Positions 1 to 7,786 of a DNA stretch of 64,000 nt are shown one piece after another. The notes beneath the pieces were generated by a model that saw only the letters and a list, made by a program, of their open reading frames with translations, did no database searches and was not told the origin of the DNA. The DNA lies in contig DWZS01000032.1 of the NCBI GenBank assembly GCA_019117445.1, positions 42,157 through 106,156 on the forward strand. The letters run 5' to 3'. The translations under genes and the position numbers were made by a program. The DNA is from Candidatus Limosilactobacillus excrementigallinarum (GTDB taxonomy: Bacteria > Bacillota > Bacilli > Lactobacillales > Lactobacillaceae). Each line of letters opens with the position of its first letter. The first letter of the stretch is position 1.

Positions 1-437
1 CCAATCAGTTAGCCGGTCAGCCAGTAACATCATTCCCGATTAAAATCAGTAATGCGCCAACCACAACTAAGGCATACGCAATCGTAATGGTCGATTATGA
101 TTCCATTCCAGTTTGTGGATTTACCTGGATTCACTGGATTGCCACCAATATTCCTGGTGATTGGCAAGAAATTCCATAAAATGCCAGTTTGGCACTCAAA
201 GACCGGTTCATTCAAGGAAAAAATAGTAATGCCAGTCGGTTCGTTAATGGGCAACCACAAACCGGATATACCGGTCCGACGCCACCTGATCAGACGCATA
301 GTTACCAATTAACCGTTTATGCCCTCGATCAAATTTTGCCGTTAAAAAATGGTTATTGGTTGAATGAATTTCTTCAAACTGCAAAAGGTCACATTGTTGA
401 TGAAGTCACTATTCAGTTACCATCACGCGCAAATTAA
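1..437 (+). pseudogene. PEBP (YbhB/YbcL) family protein, 5'-truncated by window edge and interrupted by a stop
   Basis: One reading frame (codons starting at position 3) runs from the left edge to the TAA at 435-437 but carries an in-frame TAA at 177-179. Before the stop it encodes the PEBP hallmark stretch CGFTWIHWIATNIPGDW. After it come QGKNSNASRF, YTGPTPPD, THSYQLTVYALD and a terminal AKGHIVDE, all typical of bacterial PEBP/YbhB proteins (phosphatidylethanolamine-binding-like, function in bacteria unclear). Because both halves are in the same frame and match consecutive parts of one fold, a single nonsense change (for example GAA to TAA) is the simplest reading. An ATG at 189 could restart translation, but that product would lack the ligand-pocket half. 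The gene begins upstream of the window. A sequencing error cannot be excluded. Confidence 0.75.
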
Positions 438-453
438 TAAGGGAAGTGAGATT

Positions 454-678
454 ATGGAAACTAGAATTTTCTTTAACCCGGGTGATTCAATTGCCAACAT
501 TCACGATTACAACGAAGCCATCCGGAAGGGACAAATTTTTAAAAAGGAACGTAAAGTTGACGACCTGGTAATTGCTAAAGATAAGGACAATGAAGAATAC
601 GCCATCTTTTACGCCCGTGATGCTAAGCAAGAACCACATGATTCTACTAAGGCATACGAAATTAAAAAACACGTTTAG
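454..678 (+). CDS. Small conserved-looking hypothetical protein (74 aa)
   Basis: Not recognised. The start ATG at 454 was chosen because GGGAAGTGAG lies just upstream; the longer frame from 364 would run antiparallel to codon logic of the preceding gene and lacks a ribosome site. The product is soluble, charged (about a third Asp/Glu/Lys/Arg), with no signal peptide or membrane segment; it begins METRIFFNPG and ends in a Lys-rich tail. It starts 16 bases after the broken PEBP frame, so the two were probably cotranscribed, and a strong terminator follows. Function cannot be inferred. Confidence 0.75.
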   Translation: METRIFFNPGDSIANIHDYNEAIRKGQIFKKERKVDDLVIAKDKDNEEYAIFYARDAKQEPHDSTKAYEIKKHV

Positions 679-692
679 TTAGTTAATACCGC

Positions 693-738
693 AAAAATGC
701 CGCTAGAATTCGGACCATCCGAACCTGGCGGCATTTTT
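693..738. terminator. Bidirectional intrinsic terminator
   Basis: Inverted repeat AAAAATGCCGC / GCGGCATTTTT with A and T tracts on both sides. It separates the rightward small gene ending at 678 from the leftward ABC operon ending at 765. Confidence 0.9.
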
Positions 739-764
739 CTGTTCACAGAACAGCGATGTAATCT

Positions 765-1499
765 CTAAAATTTCATCGCAGCTAAAAATTCTTGAATGCG
801 TTCTGTTGGTTGATTAAAGAACTGTTCACTAGCACCCGCAAATTCAATCTGACCATCTTCAACAAAGACGATTTGGTCAGCAACCTTGCGTGCAAAGTCC
901 ATATTGTGGGTCACCACAATCATAGAATGGCCCTGCTTAGCTAAATCTTGCAACACCCGTAAAATCTGGGCCTCTAGTTCAGGATCGAGCGCACTCGTGG
1001 GCTCATCAAAGAGGATAAATGAAGTATCGAGAGCTAATGCCCGACAAATGGAAACCCGCTGTTGCTGGCCACCGGAAAGTTGGTTTGGATAACGGTTAGC
1101 AACGTCGTCTAAGCCGACTTGTTGGAGCAGTTGGTGTGCCTTTTTCTCAGCAGCCGCTCGACTAATACCCTTCACGTAGATCGGTCCTTCCGTAATGTTC
1201 TCCAGAATCGTTAGATTTGGAAACAGGTTCCAACTCTGGAAAACCATGGCCGTTTGGCGACGCATTTGCAAAATTTCTTTATTGGATAAATCTTGTGCGT
1301 AATCCAGTTTTAGATCGCCAATCTCTAACGTTCCAGACTGTGGTCGTTCAAGCAGGTTAATCGCCCGGAGTAACGTTGATTTTCCGGCACCTGATGGTCC
1401 CAGAATAACTGTTGTTTGATGATCAGGGAATTCAACGCTGACGTCATTCAAGGCGTGATGATTTTGATATTGTTTATCAACATGACTTAATTTAATCAT
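765..1499 (-). CDS. Amino acid ABC transporter, ATP-binding protein
   Basis: ATPase (244 aa) that powers uptake of a polar amino acid, probably cystine. Visible motifs in order: Walker [10 protein letters not shown] near residue 34, a Q-loop (VFQSW), signature LSGGQQQR, Walker [12 protein letters not shown] and the switch histidine in VVTHNMD. The length and motif spelling match the PAAT family (GlnQ/TcyC type). It is the last gene of a three-gene minus-strand operon, starting 4 bases after the permease gene. The operon order binding protein, permease, ATPase is that of TcyABC-like cystine importers. Substrate assignment rests on the binding protein and is moderate. Confidence 0.9.
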   Translation of the reverse strand: MIKLSHVDKQYQNHHALNDVSVEFPDHQTTVILGPSGAGKSTLLRAINLLERPQSGTLEIGDLKLDYAQDLSNKEILQMRRQTAMVFQSWNLFPNLTILENITEGPIYVKGISRAAAEKKAHQLLQQVGLDDVANRYPNQLSGGQQQRVSICRALALDTSFILFDEPTSALDPELEAQILRVLQDLAKQGHSMIVVTHNMDFARKVADQIVFVEDGQIEFAGASEQFFNQPTERIQEFLAAMKF

Positions 1500-1502
1500 T
1501 GA

Positions 1503-2198
1503 CTATTCCCCCTCCGCGGTAATGTAGCGTGATAACCGTTTTTCCATGTAGTATTGCAAAATCGTCAGTAACGAGCAGAAAACGGCATAAACCGCTGCGA
1601 CAATTGAGTACATCAATAACGGTTGATAGTTATGCGAAGCAATTTGCTGACTCACTAAAAACATGTCCGCAATCGTAATCGTACTTGCTAACGACGTATC
1701 TTTGACTAGTCCAATAAAGGAATTCGACAGCGGTGGAATTGCTACCCGGAAAGCTTGGGGAAAGATAATCTTGAATAACACTTGCTGGTAAGTCATCCCG
1801 ATAGAATATGCTGCCTCCCACTGACTGCGGGGGATGGAACTAATGGCCGCCCGAATCGTTTCTGAGGCGTACGCCCCGGTATTAAGGGAAAAAGTCCAAA
1901 TACCAGCCGTCCACGCATTTAATTGCAAGCCGACGTTGGGGAGCCCGTAAAAAACAATAAACAATTGAACAATTAGTGGTGTGGAACGAAAGAGCCAGAC
2001 ATAAAACGAGAAAATAGCCTTGAGAACCTGCCAAAGACCTTTGACCACTGTATTTCCCCGTGGCTGAGAAGTTTTAATCAGGGCGGTTATCACCGCAATC
2101 ACCAATCCAATAATAAACGAGATTACCGCAATCGGAATCGTGTATTTAATGCCGGCCCATAAAATTTCTGGCGTTGTTGATTTGATAATATCCCACAT
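1503..2198 (-). CDS. Amino acid ABC transporter, permease
   Basis: Integral membrane subunit (231 aa) of the polar amino acid importer. Start at 2198 (MWDIIKS) is preferred over an upstream in-frame ATG because AAGGGG sits 7 bases before it. Hydrophobic segments appear at roughly residues 15-40, 60-85, 90-110 and 190-215, and the EAA-like loop reads EAAYSIGMTYQQVLFKIIFP, the contact site for the ATPase. It belongs to the HisM/GlnP family. The homodimer would form the channel. It lies between the binding-protein gene and ATPase gene, separated from the former by a 10-bp hairpin. Confidence 0.9.
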   Translation of the reverse strand: MWDIIKSTTPEILWAGIKYTIPIAVISFIIGLVIAVITALIKTSQPRGNTVVKGLWQVLKAIFSFYVWLFRSTPLIVQLFIVFYGLPNVGLQLNAWTAGIWTFSLNTGAYASETIRAAISSIPRSQWEAAYSIGMTYQQVLFKIIFPQAFRVAIPPLSNSFIGLVKDTSLASTITIADMFLVSQQIASHNYQPLLMYSIVAAVYAVFCSLLTILQYYMEKRLSRYITAEGE

Positions 2199-2220
2199 TT
2201 TAATTCCCCTTTTGTAAAAG

Positions 2221-2249
2221 GCCAAGCTCGTTATAATTGCGATCTTGGC
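2221..2249 (-). terminator. Intra-operon hairpin between binding-protein and permease genes
   Basis: On the minus strand GCCAAGATCG and CGAGCTTGGC form a hairpin followed by CTTTT. It is weaker than the other terminators in the window and likely reduces, but does not abolish, readthrough, giving more binding protein than membrane subunits. Confidence 0.55.
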
Positions 2250-2258
2250 TTTACTAAT

Positions 2259-3056
2259 TTATTTTTCAGTAATGTTTTCTTGGAAGTATTTATCAGATAA
2301 CCGCTTCAATGTACCATCCTTACGGAGTTCATTCAATGCCTTATCCGTCTTCTTCTTCAAACCTTTATTATTCTTCGCCATCAAAATCCCAATCTTTTGA
2401 CTTGGAATCTTGCTCGTTGGGACCGTCATTTCCTTTAAATCATCCGCATTATTCGTCCGTTGATAATAAAGGAATGCTTCCTTCGAGTTCATTGCGGCTT
2501 GGACCCGCCCCTGCCGAATTAATGACATTGCAGTCGCAAAGTCTGGTGATGAAACATTGTCACCGCCGAACTTCTTAACGTTATCGGCATTCGCAGTCCC
2601 GGTTGCAGCAGCAATCTTTTTACCCTTAATATCGTTAACGTTCTTAATGTCGTTATTGTCCTTCTTCATGATTAAGGACGTCTTGGAGTAAATATATGGA
2701 GTTGAGAACAAGTATGCCTTTTGACGTTCCGGAGTCATCGCGATATTATTGATTGCCATATCAAATTTATGGGAACCAACCCCCGCGATTAATGAATCCC
2801 ACTTGGTTGGCACAAACTTAACCTTGTAGCCCATCTTCTTAGCTAACGCACGCGCCATATCAACTTCAAATCCCGTTAACTTACCGTTTTCACGGTACGA
2901 ATATGGTGCATAGGTTCCTTCTAACCCGACCGTTAATGTCCCTTTCTTAACTAATTGGGGACTATTACTTGAAGAAGAGCGGCCACAGGCTGCCAGTGCC
3001 ACCATTGCAAGTAAACTAGCACCGATCACACTGATTCTTTTGAGCCATTTTTTCAT
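2259..3056 (-). CDS. Amino acid (cystine-like) ABC transporter substrate-binding lipoprotein
   Basis: Extracellular lipoprotein (265 aa). The N-terminus is a type II signal peptide with lipobox LAAC, so Cys24 would be lipidated. The mature part is a SBP_bac_3 fold: GTLTVGLEGTYAPYSY, FEVDMARALAKKMGY, DSLIAGV, DMAINNIAMTPERQK and the late KIGILMAKNN. The sequence resembles TcyA/BspA-type L-cystine binding proteins of lactobacilli more than glutamine binders; this is pattern recognition, not a search. It is the first gene of the operon, transcribed from a TTGACA/TACACT promoter overlapped by an inverted repeat. Confidence 0.9.
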   Translation of the reverse strand: MKKWLKRISVIGASLLAMVALAACGRSSSSNSPQLVKKGTLTVGLEGTYAPYSYRENGKLTGFEVDMARALAKKMGYKVKFVPTKWDSLIAGVGSHKFDMAINNIAMTPERQKAYLFSTPYIYSKTSLIMKKDNNDIKNVNDIKGKKIAAATGTANADNVKKFGGDNVSSPDFATAMSLIRQGRVQAAMNSKEAFLYYQRTNNADDLKEMTVPTSKIPSQKIGILMAKNNKGLKKKTDKALNELRKDGTLKRLSDKYFQENITEK

Positions 3057-3101
3057 TACCGTATTTCCTCCTTGCCATCATGCTTACTTTCAATAAGTAA
3101 A

Positions 3102-3130
3102 AGTGTACAGACTCTGTTGACGATTGTCAA
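3102..3130 (-). promoter_or_regulatory. Promoter of the cystine-type ABC operon
   Basis: On the minus strand TTGACA (3130-3125), a 17-base spacer, then TACACT (3107-3102), 46 bases upstream of the lipoprotein start. Confidence 0.7.
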
Positions 3131-3132
3131 CA
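3115..3132. promoter_or_regulatory. Perfect inverted repeat overlapping the -35, candidate operator
   Basis: TGTTGAC-GATT-GTCAACA, two perfect 7-base arms around a 4-base centre, covering the -35 box of the ABC operon. Placement fits a repressor or a LysR-type sulfur regulator; no regulator gene is adjacent. Confidence 0.5.
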
Positions 3133-3147
3133 TTGTTGATCATCTTT

Positions 3148-3477
3148 TTAACGATGACCTACAATTTTTTGCGCTTCATCCGCAAACCGTTCATCAAGTT
3201 CATCCGCATTCCGTTCAAAGTCACTAATCCAATTATCGCCACTTGGTTCGACTTTGCCGACTTTTTCACCCATCACATCAGTCACCTCAAGCGTCCCATC
3301 ATCCAGCATTTTGACATCATCATAGTGGCCTTCCAATGCTTCATCTAGGTAACCTTGTAAAATATCCCGGACCGCAGTCGTAATCACTTCTTCCTTTGTT
3401 AGCTCATGACCACGGACCTTTGCCTGCGCAATCTTCATTGCGACTTCTTCCATGTTTTCTGGAACATCCAAACTCAT
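3148..3477 (-). CDS. Hypothetical acidic protein (109 aa)
   Basis: Not recognised. A good ribosome site (AGGAAAGGTGAG) precedes the ATG at 3477. The product is soluble and acidic, with an N-terminal helix-rich segment (PENMEEVAMKIAQAKVRGHELTKEEV) that could be a small helical domain, followed by a GTLEVTDVMGEKVGKVEP beta-like stretch. No signal peptide, membrane segment or catalytic motif is visible. It is monocistronic, upstream of and codirectional with the amino acid ABC operon, and divergent from the 2-hydroxyacid dehydrogenase. Confidence 0.75.
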   Translation of the reverse strand: MSLDVPENMEEVAMKIAQAKVRGHELTKEEVITTAVRDILQGYLDEALEGHYDDVKMLDDGTLEVTDVMGEKVGKVEPSGDNWISDFERNADELDERFADEAQKIVGHR

Positions 3478-3559
3478 CTTTACTCACCTTTCCTAAAATT
3501 GAAATCTTAGGTTTATCATATCATAATAGTAATAACAAACGAACGAGGAGAAGTGAACG

Positions 3560-4501
3560 ATGAAAAAAGCTGTATTAATCCCTGCTGACTTTCGTGACGC
3601 AGGACGGCAAGTTTTTGAAGATGCGAACATCGAAATGATTGCCGTTAAAAATGTAGATAATGAAGCATTAATCAAGTATGGTGACCAAGTCCAAGGTGCA
3701 GTGGTAATGCTCGATCAAATCAGCAATGACACCTATGCTCAGACGCCACAATTAAAGGTCTTATCCCGAGTTGGCGTTGGTTATAATAATATTGATCCCG
3801 CTGGTGCAGCAGCCAATGGGGTCTGGGTCACGATTACTCCGCACGCCAATTACAATTCAGTTGCCGAAGCCATTTTAGGAGCAATCTTAATGGCTGCGCG
3901 CGATACTTACCAACGTCAACAATTATTGCTCGCCGGAAAATGGGATCAAGGTCACGCTACTGCTGGTCACGATATTAGTGGTCAAACTTTAGGAATTGTT
4001 GGGTATGGCCGGATTGGTCATGCATTAGCCCAAAAAGCAGCCGCTCTCGGAATGAACGTTGTGATTAATAATGGTGCCCACCATAAGAAGCTCGAGGTCG
4101 GTACTGAAGTTTCATTAGACGAACTCTTGGCGACTGCGGACTACGTTTCATTAAGTGCTCCCGTAACTAAGGAAACAACCGCAATGATGAATAAGCAGGC
4201 TTTCAAACAAATGAAGCCGTCAGCAACGTTGATTAACTTTGGGCGTGGCCAATTAGTCAACCATGATGATTTAATTGCCGCATTGAAGGATCACGAGATT
4301 CATAGTGCCGTGCTCGATGCCTTCCAGCAAGAACCACTCCCGGTAAACGATGAACTTACCAAACTGGATAACGTGTTCCTGACTCCCCATATCGGTGGTG
4401 GCACAATTGATGCGATGGACCGTGGTTGCCATGATGCTGCGAGTGAGGTTGTGCGCGTCCTACAAGGTCAAAAACCACAGTGGCCAGTAAATCAACTATA
4501 A
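3560..4501 (+). CDS. D-isomer-specific 2-hydroxyacid dehydrogenase (SerA/GhrB-like)
   Basis: NAD(P)-dependent dehydrogenase (313 aa) interconverting a 2-oxo acid and its D-2-hydroxy acid. The Rossmann motif GIVGYGRIG lies near residue 150. The catalytic triad of the family is present: Arg in NFGRGQLV, Glu in FQQEPLP, His in LTPHIGG. The substrate loop VLSRVGVGYNNID is phosphoglycerate-dehydrogenase-like, but the C-terminal ACT domain of true SerA is absent, so glyoxylate, hydroxypyruvate or a branched 2-oxo acid are equally possible. RBS GAGGAG precedes the ATG. It is followed after 12 bases by a greA-like gene, likely cotranscribed. Confidence 0.88.
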   Translation: MKKAVLIPADFRDAGRQVFEDANIEMIAVKNVDNEALIKYGDQVQGAVVMLDQISNDTYAQTPQLKVLSRVGVGYNNIDPAGAAANGVWVTITPHANYNSVAEAILGAILMAARDTYQRQQLLLAGKWDQGHATAGHDISGQTLGIVGYGRIGHALAQKAAALGMNVVINNGAHHKKLEVGTEVSLDELLATADYVSLSAPVTKETTAMMNKQAFKQMKPSATLINFGRGQLVNHDDLIAALKDHEIHSAVLDAFQQEPLPVNDELTKLDNVFLTPHIGGGTIDAMDRGCHDAASEVVRVLQGQKPQWPVNQL

Positions 4502-4513
4502 GGACCTGGGACG

Positions 4514-4981
4514 ATGACAGAAATTTATTTTCAAAAAATGACCCCTGAGGGCTATCACGAAATTGAGTTACAAATTGAGGAACTCAAGAAAGAGCGCCCA
4601 ACTAAGATTGCGCGTCTTAAAGCTGCCCGAGCGCTCGGTGACCTTTCCGAAAACACTGAATATAGCACCGCCAAACGCGATTTGCGGCATCTCGAAAGTC
4701 GTCTTCGCTACCTAAACAAACAATTAACCTACGCTAAGGTCATCCAGCATCAGGCTGGCGGACCCATTGATTTAGGTAGTACCGTCACAATTGAATTCTT
4801 GGATGATCACTCTCAGATTACTTATCAGATTGTCGGAACTCACGAAGCCGACCTTTCAAACCACAAACTGGCCTTTGACTCGCCGCTGGGTCAAGCCATG
4901 ATGGGCAAAACTGCTAATCTGGTGGTAAATGTTATGGCGCCAGATTCCACCTATCAAGTCAAAATTATCACCGTGAAATAA
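4514..4981 (+). CDS. GreA/GreB-family transcription elongation factor paralogue
   Basis: Protein of 155 aa with the two Gre domains. The N-terminal coiled coil carries LGDLSENTEYSTAK, the acidic tip motif that reaches the RNA polymerase active site and stimulates cleavage of backtracked RNA (canonical D-x-S-E-N-x-E-Y is kept). The C-terminal half is FKBP-like (DLGSTVTIEFLDD, SPLGQAMMGK). Some positions around the tip differ from housekeeping GreA, and its operon partner is a metabolic dehydrogenase, so this is probably a second, non-housekeeping Gre paralogue; the main greA would lie elsewhere. Strong terminator downstream. Confidence 0.88.
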   Translation: MTEIYFQKMTPEGYHEIELQIEELKKERPTKIARLKAARALGDLSENTEYSTAKRDLRHLESRLRYLNKQLTYAKVIQHQAGGPIDLGSTVTIEFLDDHSQITYQIVGTHEADLSNHKLAFDSPLGQAMMGKTANLVVNVMAPDSTYQVKIITVK

Positions 4982-4993
4982 TTTTCATTGCAG

Positions 4994-5037
4994 AACGAAC
5001 GTGACTTTTGTTAAAAAATAGTCACGTTCGTTTTTTT
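4994..5037 (+). terminator. Intrinsic terminator after greA-like gene
   Basis: Perfect 12-bp stem AACGAACGTGAC / GTCACGTTCGTT followed by a T run. Confidence 0.92.
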
Positions 5038-5143
5038 ATTTCAAAATTCTCATTGCACTTTACAGATCGGTATGTTAGTTTTAAGTCACGAATTATAATT
5101 CGAGTTAGTTGTATATTGTTCGTGTTTAAAAGGAGAATTAATC

Positions 5144-6376
5144 TTGCATTCATTTAAACGTTACGGAATCGCCATTGCCGGAGTCGTTTTCCACTTAATG
5201 ATCGGCGGCGTATATGCCTGGAGTGTTTTTACTAAACCAATTGCTCAACAAACTGGTTGGCAAGAAGCGAGCGTTTCCTTTGCTTTTAGTCTCGCCATCT
5301 TTTTCTTAGGAATGTCGGCGGCCTTTATGGGACGCCTCGTCGAAAAATTTGGTCCCGCCACCGTCGGGACCATCTCAAGTATCTTTTATGGTTCGGGAAT
5401 TGCCCTCACTGGGGTCGCCATCCAAGTCCATCAGCTGTGGTTACTTTACTTAGCTTACGGTGTCATTGGTGGACTCGGCCTTGGCTCTGGTTACGTCACG
5501 CCCGTTTCCACGATTGTGCGGTGGTTTCCTGACAAGCGTGGCTTAGCAACCGGCCTGGCCATCATGGGATTTGGGTTTGCTGCACTATTGACTGGTCCGC
5601 TGGCACTGCGCTTGATCATGACTATCGGCCTTGCGAACGCTTTCTATGTTTTAGGACTGTTCTATTTTGTTGTAATGATTATTACCGCACAATTCATTCG
5701 TAAACCCCACCCACATGAACTACCTGCGGTAATTGCCAATAACGCTTCCCGGGTAAGCCTTACTAACCAGTCTATGACTGCCAATGAAGCCGTTCGTACT
5801 CGTTGGTTTGCTTGCCTTTGGTTCATGTTTTTCATCAATATCACAACCGGGATTGGTTTAGTTTCCGCGGCCTCACCAATGGCCCAAAGTATGACCTCTA
5901 TGAACGCTGCAGCGGCGGCAGTGATGGTCGGCATCATCGGCTTATTCAATGGTTTTGGCCGGCTGGCATGGGCAACCCTTTCCGATTATATCGGTCGACC
6001 CCTCACGTACAGCCTGATCTTTATTCTAGATATTATTATGCTGGTGATTTTGATTTTCTTTAAACAACCGTTCATCTTCGCTGTTGCTTTATGTTTGCTA
6101 ATGTCATGCTATGGTGCCGGCTTCTCCGTTATTCCCGCCTACCTTAGCGATGTCTTTAGTACCAAAGAGTTGGGTGCGATTCACGGTTACGTGCTTACTG
6201 CTTGGGCCGCAGCAGGAATGGTAGGTCCTGTCCTGCTGTCGTGGACTCATCAAATTTTGCATAATTACTACGTGACCTTAATTGCATTCATCATCATTGA
6301 CTTAATCGCCATGATTATTTCCATCCGGATTCAAAAAGATTTTATTACTAATCAATCAGTCGAATCCGTCCACTAA
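5144..6376 (+). CDS. MFS transporter, OFA (oxalate/formate antiporter) family
   Basis: Twelve-segment membrane carrier (410 aa). The start is TTG at 5144, supported by AGGAG eight bases upstream. The N-terminus carries the OFA signature GGVYAWSVFTKPI and VSFAFSLAIFFLGMSAAFMG; the cytoplasmic loop motif RFPDKRGLATGLAIMGFG-like (WFPDKRGLA) is also seen. Family members exchange small carboxylates such as oxalate/formate or lactate; here the substrate is unknown. No frc/oxc oxalate genes are nearby, which argues against oxalate metabolism. Monocistronic between two terminators. Confidence 0.88.
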   Translation: MHSFKRYGIAIAGVVFHLMIGGVYAWSVFTKPIAQQTGWQEASVSFAFSLAIFFLGMSAAFMGRLVEKFGPATVGTISSIFYGSGIALTGVAIQVHQLWLLYLAYGVIGGLGLGSGYVTPVSTIVRWFPDKRGLATGLAIMGFGFAALLTGPLALRLIMTIGLANAFYVLGLFYFVVMIITAQFIRKPHPHELPAVIANNASRVSLTNQSMTANEAVRTRWFACLWFMFFINITTGIGLVSAASPMAQSMTSMNAAAAAVMVGIIGLFNGFGRLAWATLSDYIGRPLTYSLIFILDIIMLVILIFFKQPFIFAVALCLLMSCYGAGFSVIPAYLSDVFSTKELGAIHGYVLTAWAAAGMVGPVLLSWTHQILHNYYVTLIAFIIIDLIAMIISIRIQKDFITNQSVESVH

Positions 6377-6390
6377 TTCTCACTAATATG

Positions 6391-6441
6391 AAAGCAGGGT
6401 TAAATGTCGTCTTCTAAGAGACTGCATTTAACCCTGCTTTT
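6391..6441. terminator. Bidirectional terminator
   Basis: Stem AAAGCAGGGTTAAATG / CATTTAACCCTGCTTT, 16 bp, between the convergent OFA transporter and XRE regulator genes. Confidence 0.92.
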
Positions 6442-6443
6442 CG

Positions 6444-7079
6444 TTATTCATCTGCATCTGCATTTGGCTTCCACATATAGCGGTGAAAGATATTCATTAT
6501 TCCAATTAAAACCAACAACGCCGTTTCTAAATAGGTAGCGGTATCCGTATGATTTGAGATCATCATTCCAATCATAATAATGATTGCCAGAAACAATAAT
6601 GCCTTCCCGATGAAAGAACTCTTCCGGTAGCACTGAATTATTTTCTCACGGTGATAACGTTCTTTACTAATTCCTAAAAAGAATGGTTTAACATGTTCAC
6701 CATACAAGATCGCAACTCCAAAGACGATTGCAAAGAGAATGCCACAAACATCGATTATCGAAGAGGAATCACTAATATAATCGAACATCAGAAAGAAGAT
6801 CCCATACATTATGAAAAATAATCCCCGAAAGATGCTAAAAGCATTATAAGCTTTCCCTTGCTCTAAAAATTCTTGAAGATCTTGATCTTCTCTAAGCAAC
6901 GAATCAATGGAAATTTGATAGAAATCACTAATTTTGACCAGGGTGTTTAAGTCTGGATAACTTTTTCCCTGTTCCCAGTTAGAAATCGTTTGACGGGTCA
7001 CATATAGTTTTTTGGCAACTACGGATTGGGTCAAACCGAGCTTCTTGCGTTGTATTTTGATCTGCGTGCTAAATTTCAT
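6444..7079 (-). CDS. XRE-family regulator with C-terminal membrane domain
   Basis: Protein of 211 aa. Residues 5-60 form a Cro/CI-type HTH (KKLGLTQSVVAKKLYVTRQTISNWEQGKSYPD). The rest has about four hydrophobic segments (roughly 80-100, 105-125, 155-172, 180-198), giving a membrane-tethered DNA-binding protein. Such fusions in Firmicutes typically sense membrane or cell-envelope state and regulate a neighbouring transporter, but here the adjacent genes are convergent or separated by terminators, so the target is unknown. Start chosen at ATG 7079 with a purine-rich GGGAGAAGC ahead. Confidence 0.85.
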   Translation of the reverse strand: MKFSTQIKIQRKKLGLTQSVVAKKLYVTRQTISNWEQGKSYPDLNTLVKISDFYQISIDSLLREDQDLQEFLEQGKAYNAFSIFRGLFFIMYGIFFLMFDYISDSSSIIDVCGILFAIVFGVAILYGEHVKPFFLGISKERYHREKIIQCYRKSSFIGKALLFLAIIIMIGMMISNHTDTATYLETALLVLIGIMNIFHRYMWKPNADADE

Positions 7080-7180
7080 TCTGCTTCTCCCTTTGGATTT
7101 TGAAAAAAGTATAACTGAAGAAATCCTGGGAGTCTAGCAAGCCTTATTTGCATCGTTGGTTTAACAGAGTTTGCAGATAT

Positions 7181-7211
7181 AAAAAAGCATCCAGTAATTA
7201 ATACTGAATGC
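7181..7211 (-). terminator. Intrinsic terminator after macrodomain gene
   Basis: Minus strand GCATTCAGTA / TTACTGGATGC hairpin followed by a T run. Confidence 0.8.
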
Positions 7212-7222
7212 AATATATTGAG

Positions 7223-7738
7223 CTATGGAAGTCGATGTTCAACCTGGTCTTGATATGCCTGAAAAGTCTTCGTGTCAAAACAAACCATCGTCACTTCACG
7301 AATATTTCGCGCTTTAACCATAAACTTTTGAATTGTCTGCACCGCGATTGCTGCCGCCTTTCCAAGTGGATAAGCGTACACCCCAGTACTAATCGAAGGA
7401 AAAGCCACCGTCTGACAGCCGTACCGATCAGCCAATCGCAAACTGTTTTGATACGAATTAGCGAGCAGCTGGGGCTCTCCAGAATAGCCGCCTCGCCAGA
7501 TCGGCCCGGGCGTATGAATGATGTATTTAGCAGGCAAGTTAAAGCCACTGGTAATCCGGGCCTCACCTGTTGGACACCCATGAAATTTCTCACAAGCAGC
7601 ATACAAAGCTGGACCAGCGGCCCGGTGGATTGCACCATCAACACCTCCACCACCCATTAGTGTCGTATTAGCAGCATTCACAATCGCATCACCCTGAAAT
7701 TGGGTAATATCCCCCTGAATAACTTTCAATTGTTTCAT
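7223..7738 (-). CDS. Macrodomain protein, O-acetyl-ADP-ribose deacetylase-like
   Basis: Single macrodomain of 171 aa that would bind ADP-ribose and hydrolyse O-acetyl-ADP-ribose or ADP-ribosylated targets. Hallmarks: GDITQFQGDAIVNAANTTL at the N-terminus, GGGGVDGAIHRAAG (adenine/diphosphate loop), PTGEARITSG, and FPSISTGVYAYP. This is the YmdB/MacroD arrangement. The start at 7738 is preferred to the upstream ATG because GAGG precedes it with good spacing. It is downstream of pepO on the same strand; a Noc-like palindrome lies in the gap. Confidence 0.9.
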   Translation of the reverse strand: MKQLKVIQGDITQFQGDAIVNAANTTLMGGGGVDGAIHRAAGPALYAACEKFHGCPTGEARITSGFNLPAKYIIHTPGPIWRGGYSGEPQLLANSYQNSLRLADRYGCQTVAFPSISTGVYAYPLGKAAAIAVQTIQKFMVKARNIREVTMVCFDTKTFQAYQDQVEHRLP

Positions 7739-7769
7739 GTAGCTCATCCTCATCAGTGACTAATCGATT

Positions 7770-7783
7770 ATTTCCTGGGAAAT
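7770..7783. promoter_or_regulatory. Noc-binding-site-like palindrome (one mismatch)
   Basis: ATTTCCTGGGAAAT, one base different from the Bacillus Noc site ATTTCCCGGGAAAT. It lies in the short gap between pepO and the macrodomain gene. Confidence 0.45.
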
Positions 7784-7786
7784 AAT

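Noticed and set aside
189-437. Independent 82-residue gene
   Set aside because: The same frame continues upstream with matching PEBP sequence across one stop, so it is part of a broken gene; no ribosome site precedes the ATG.
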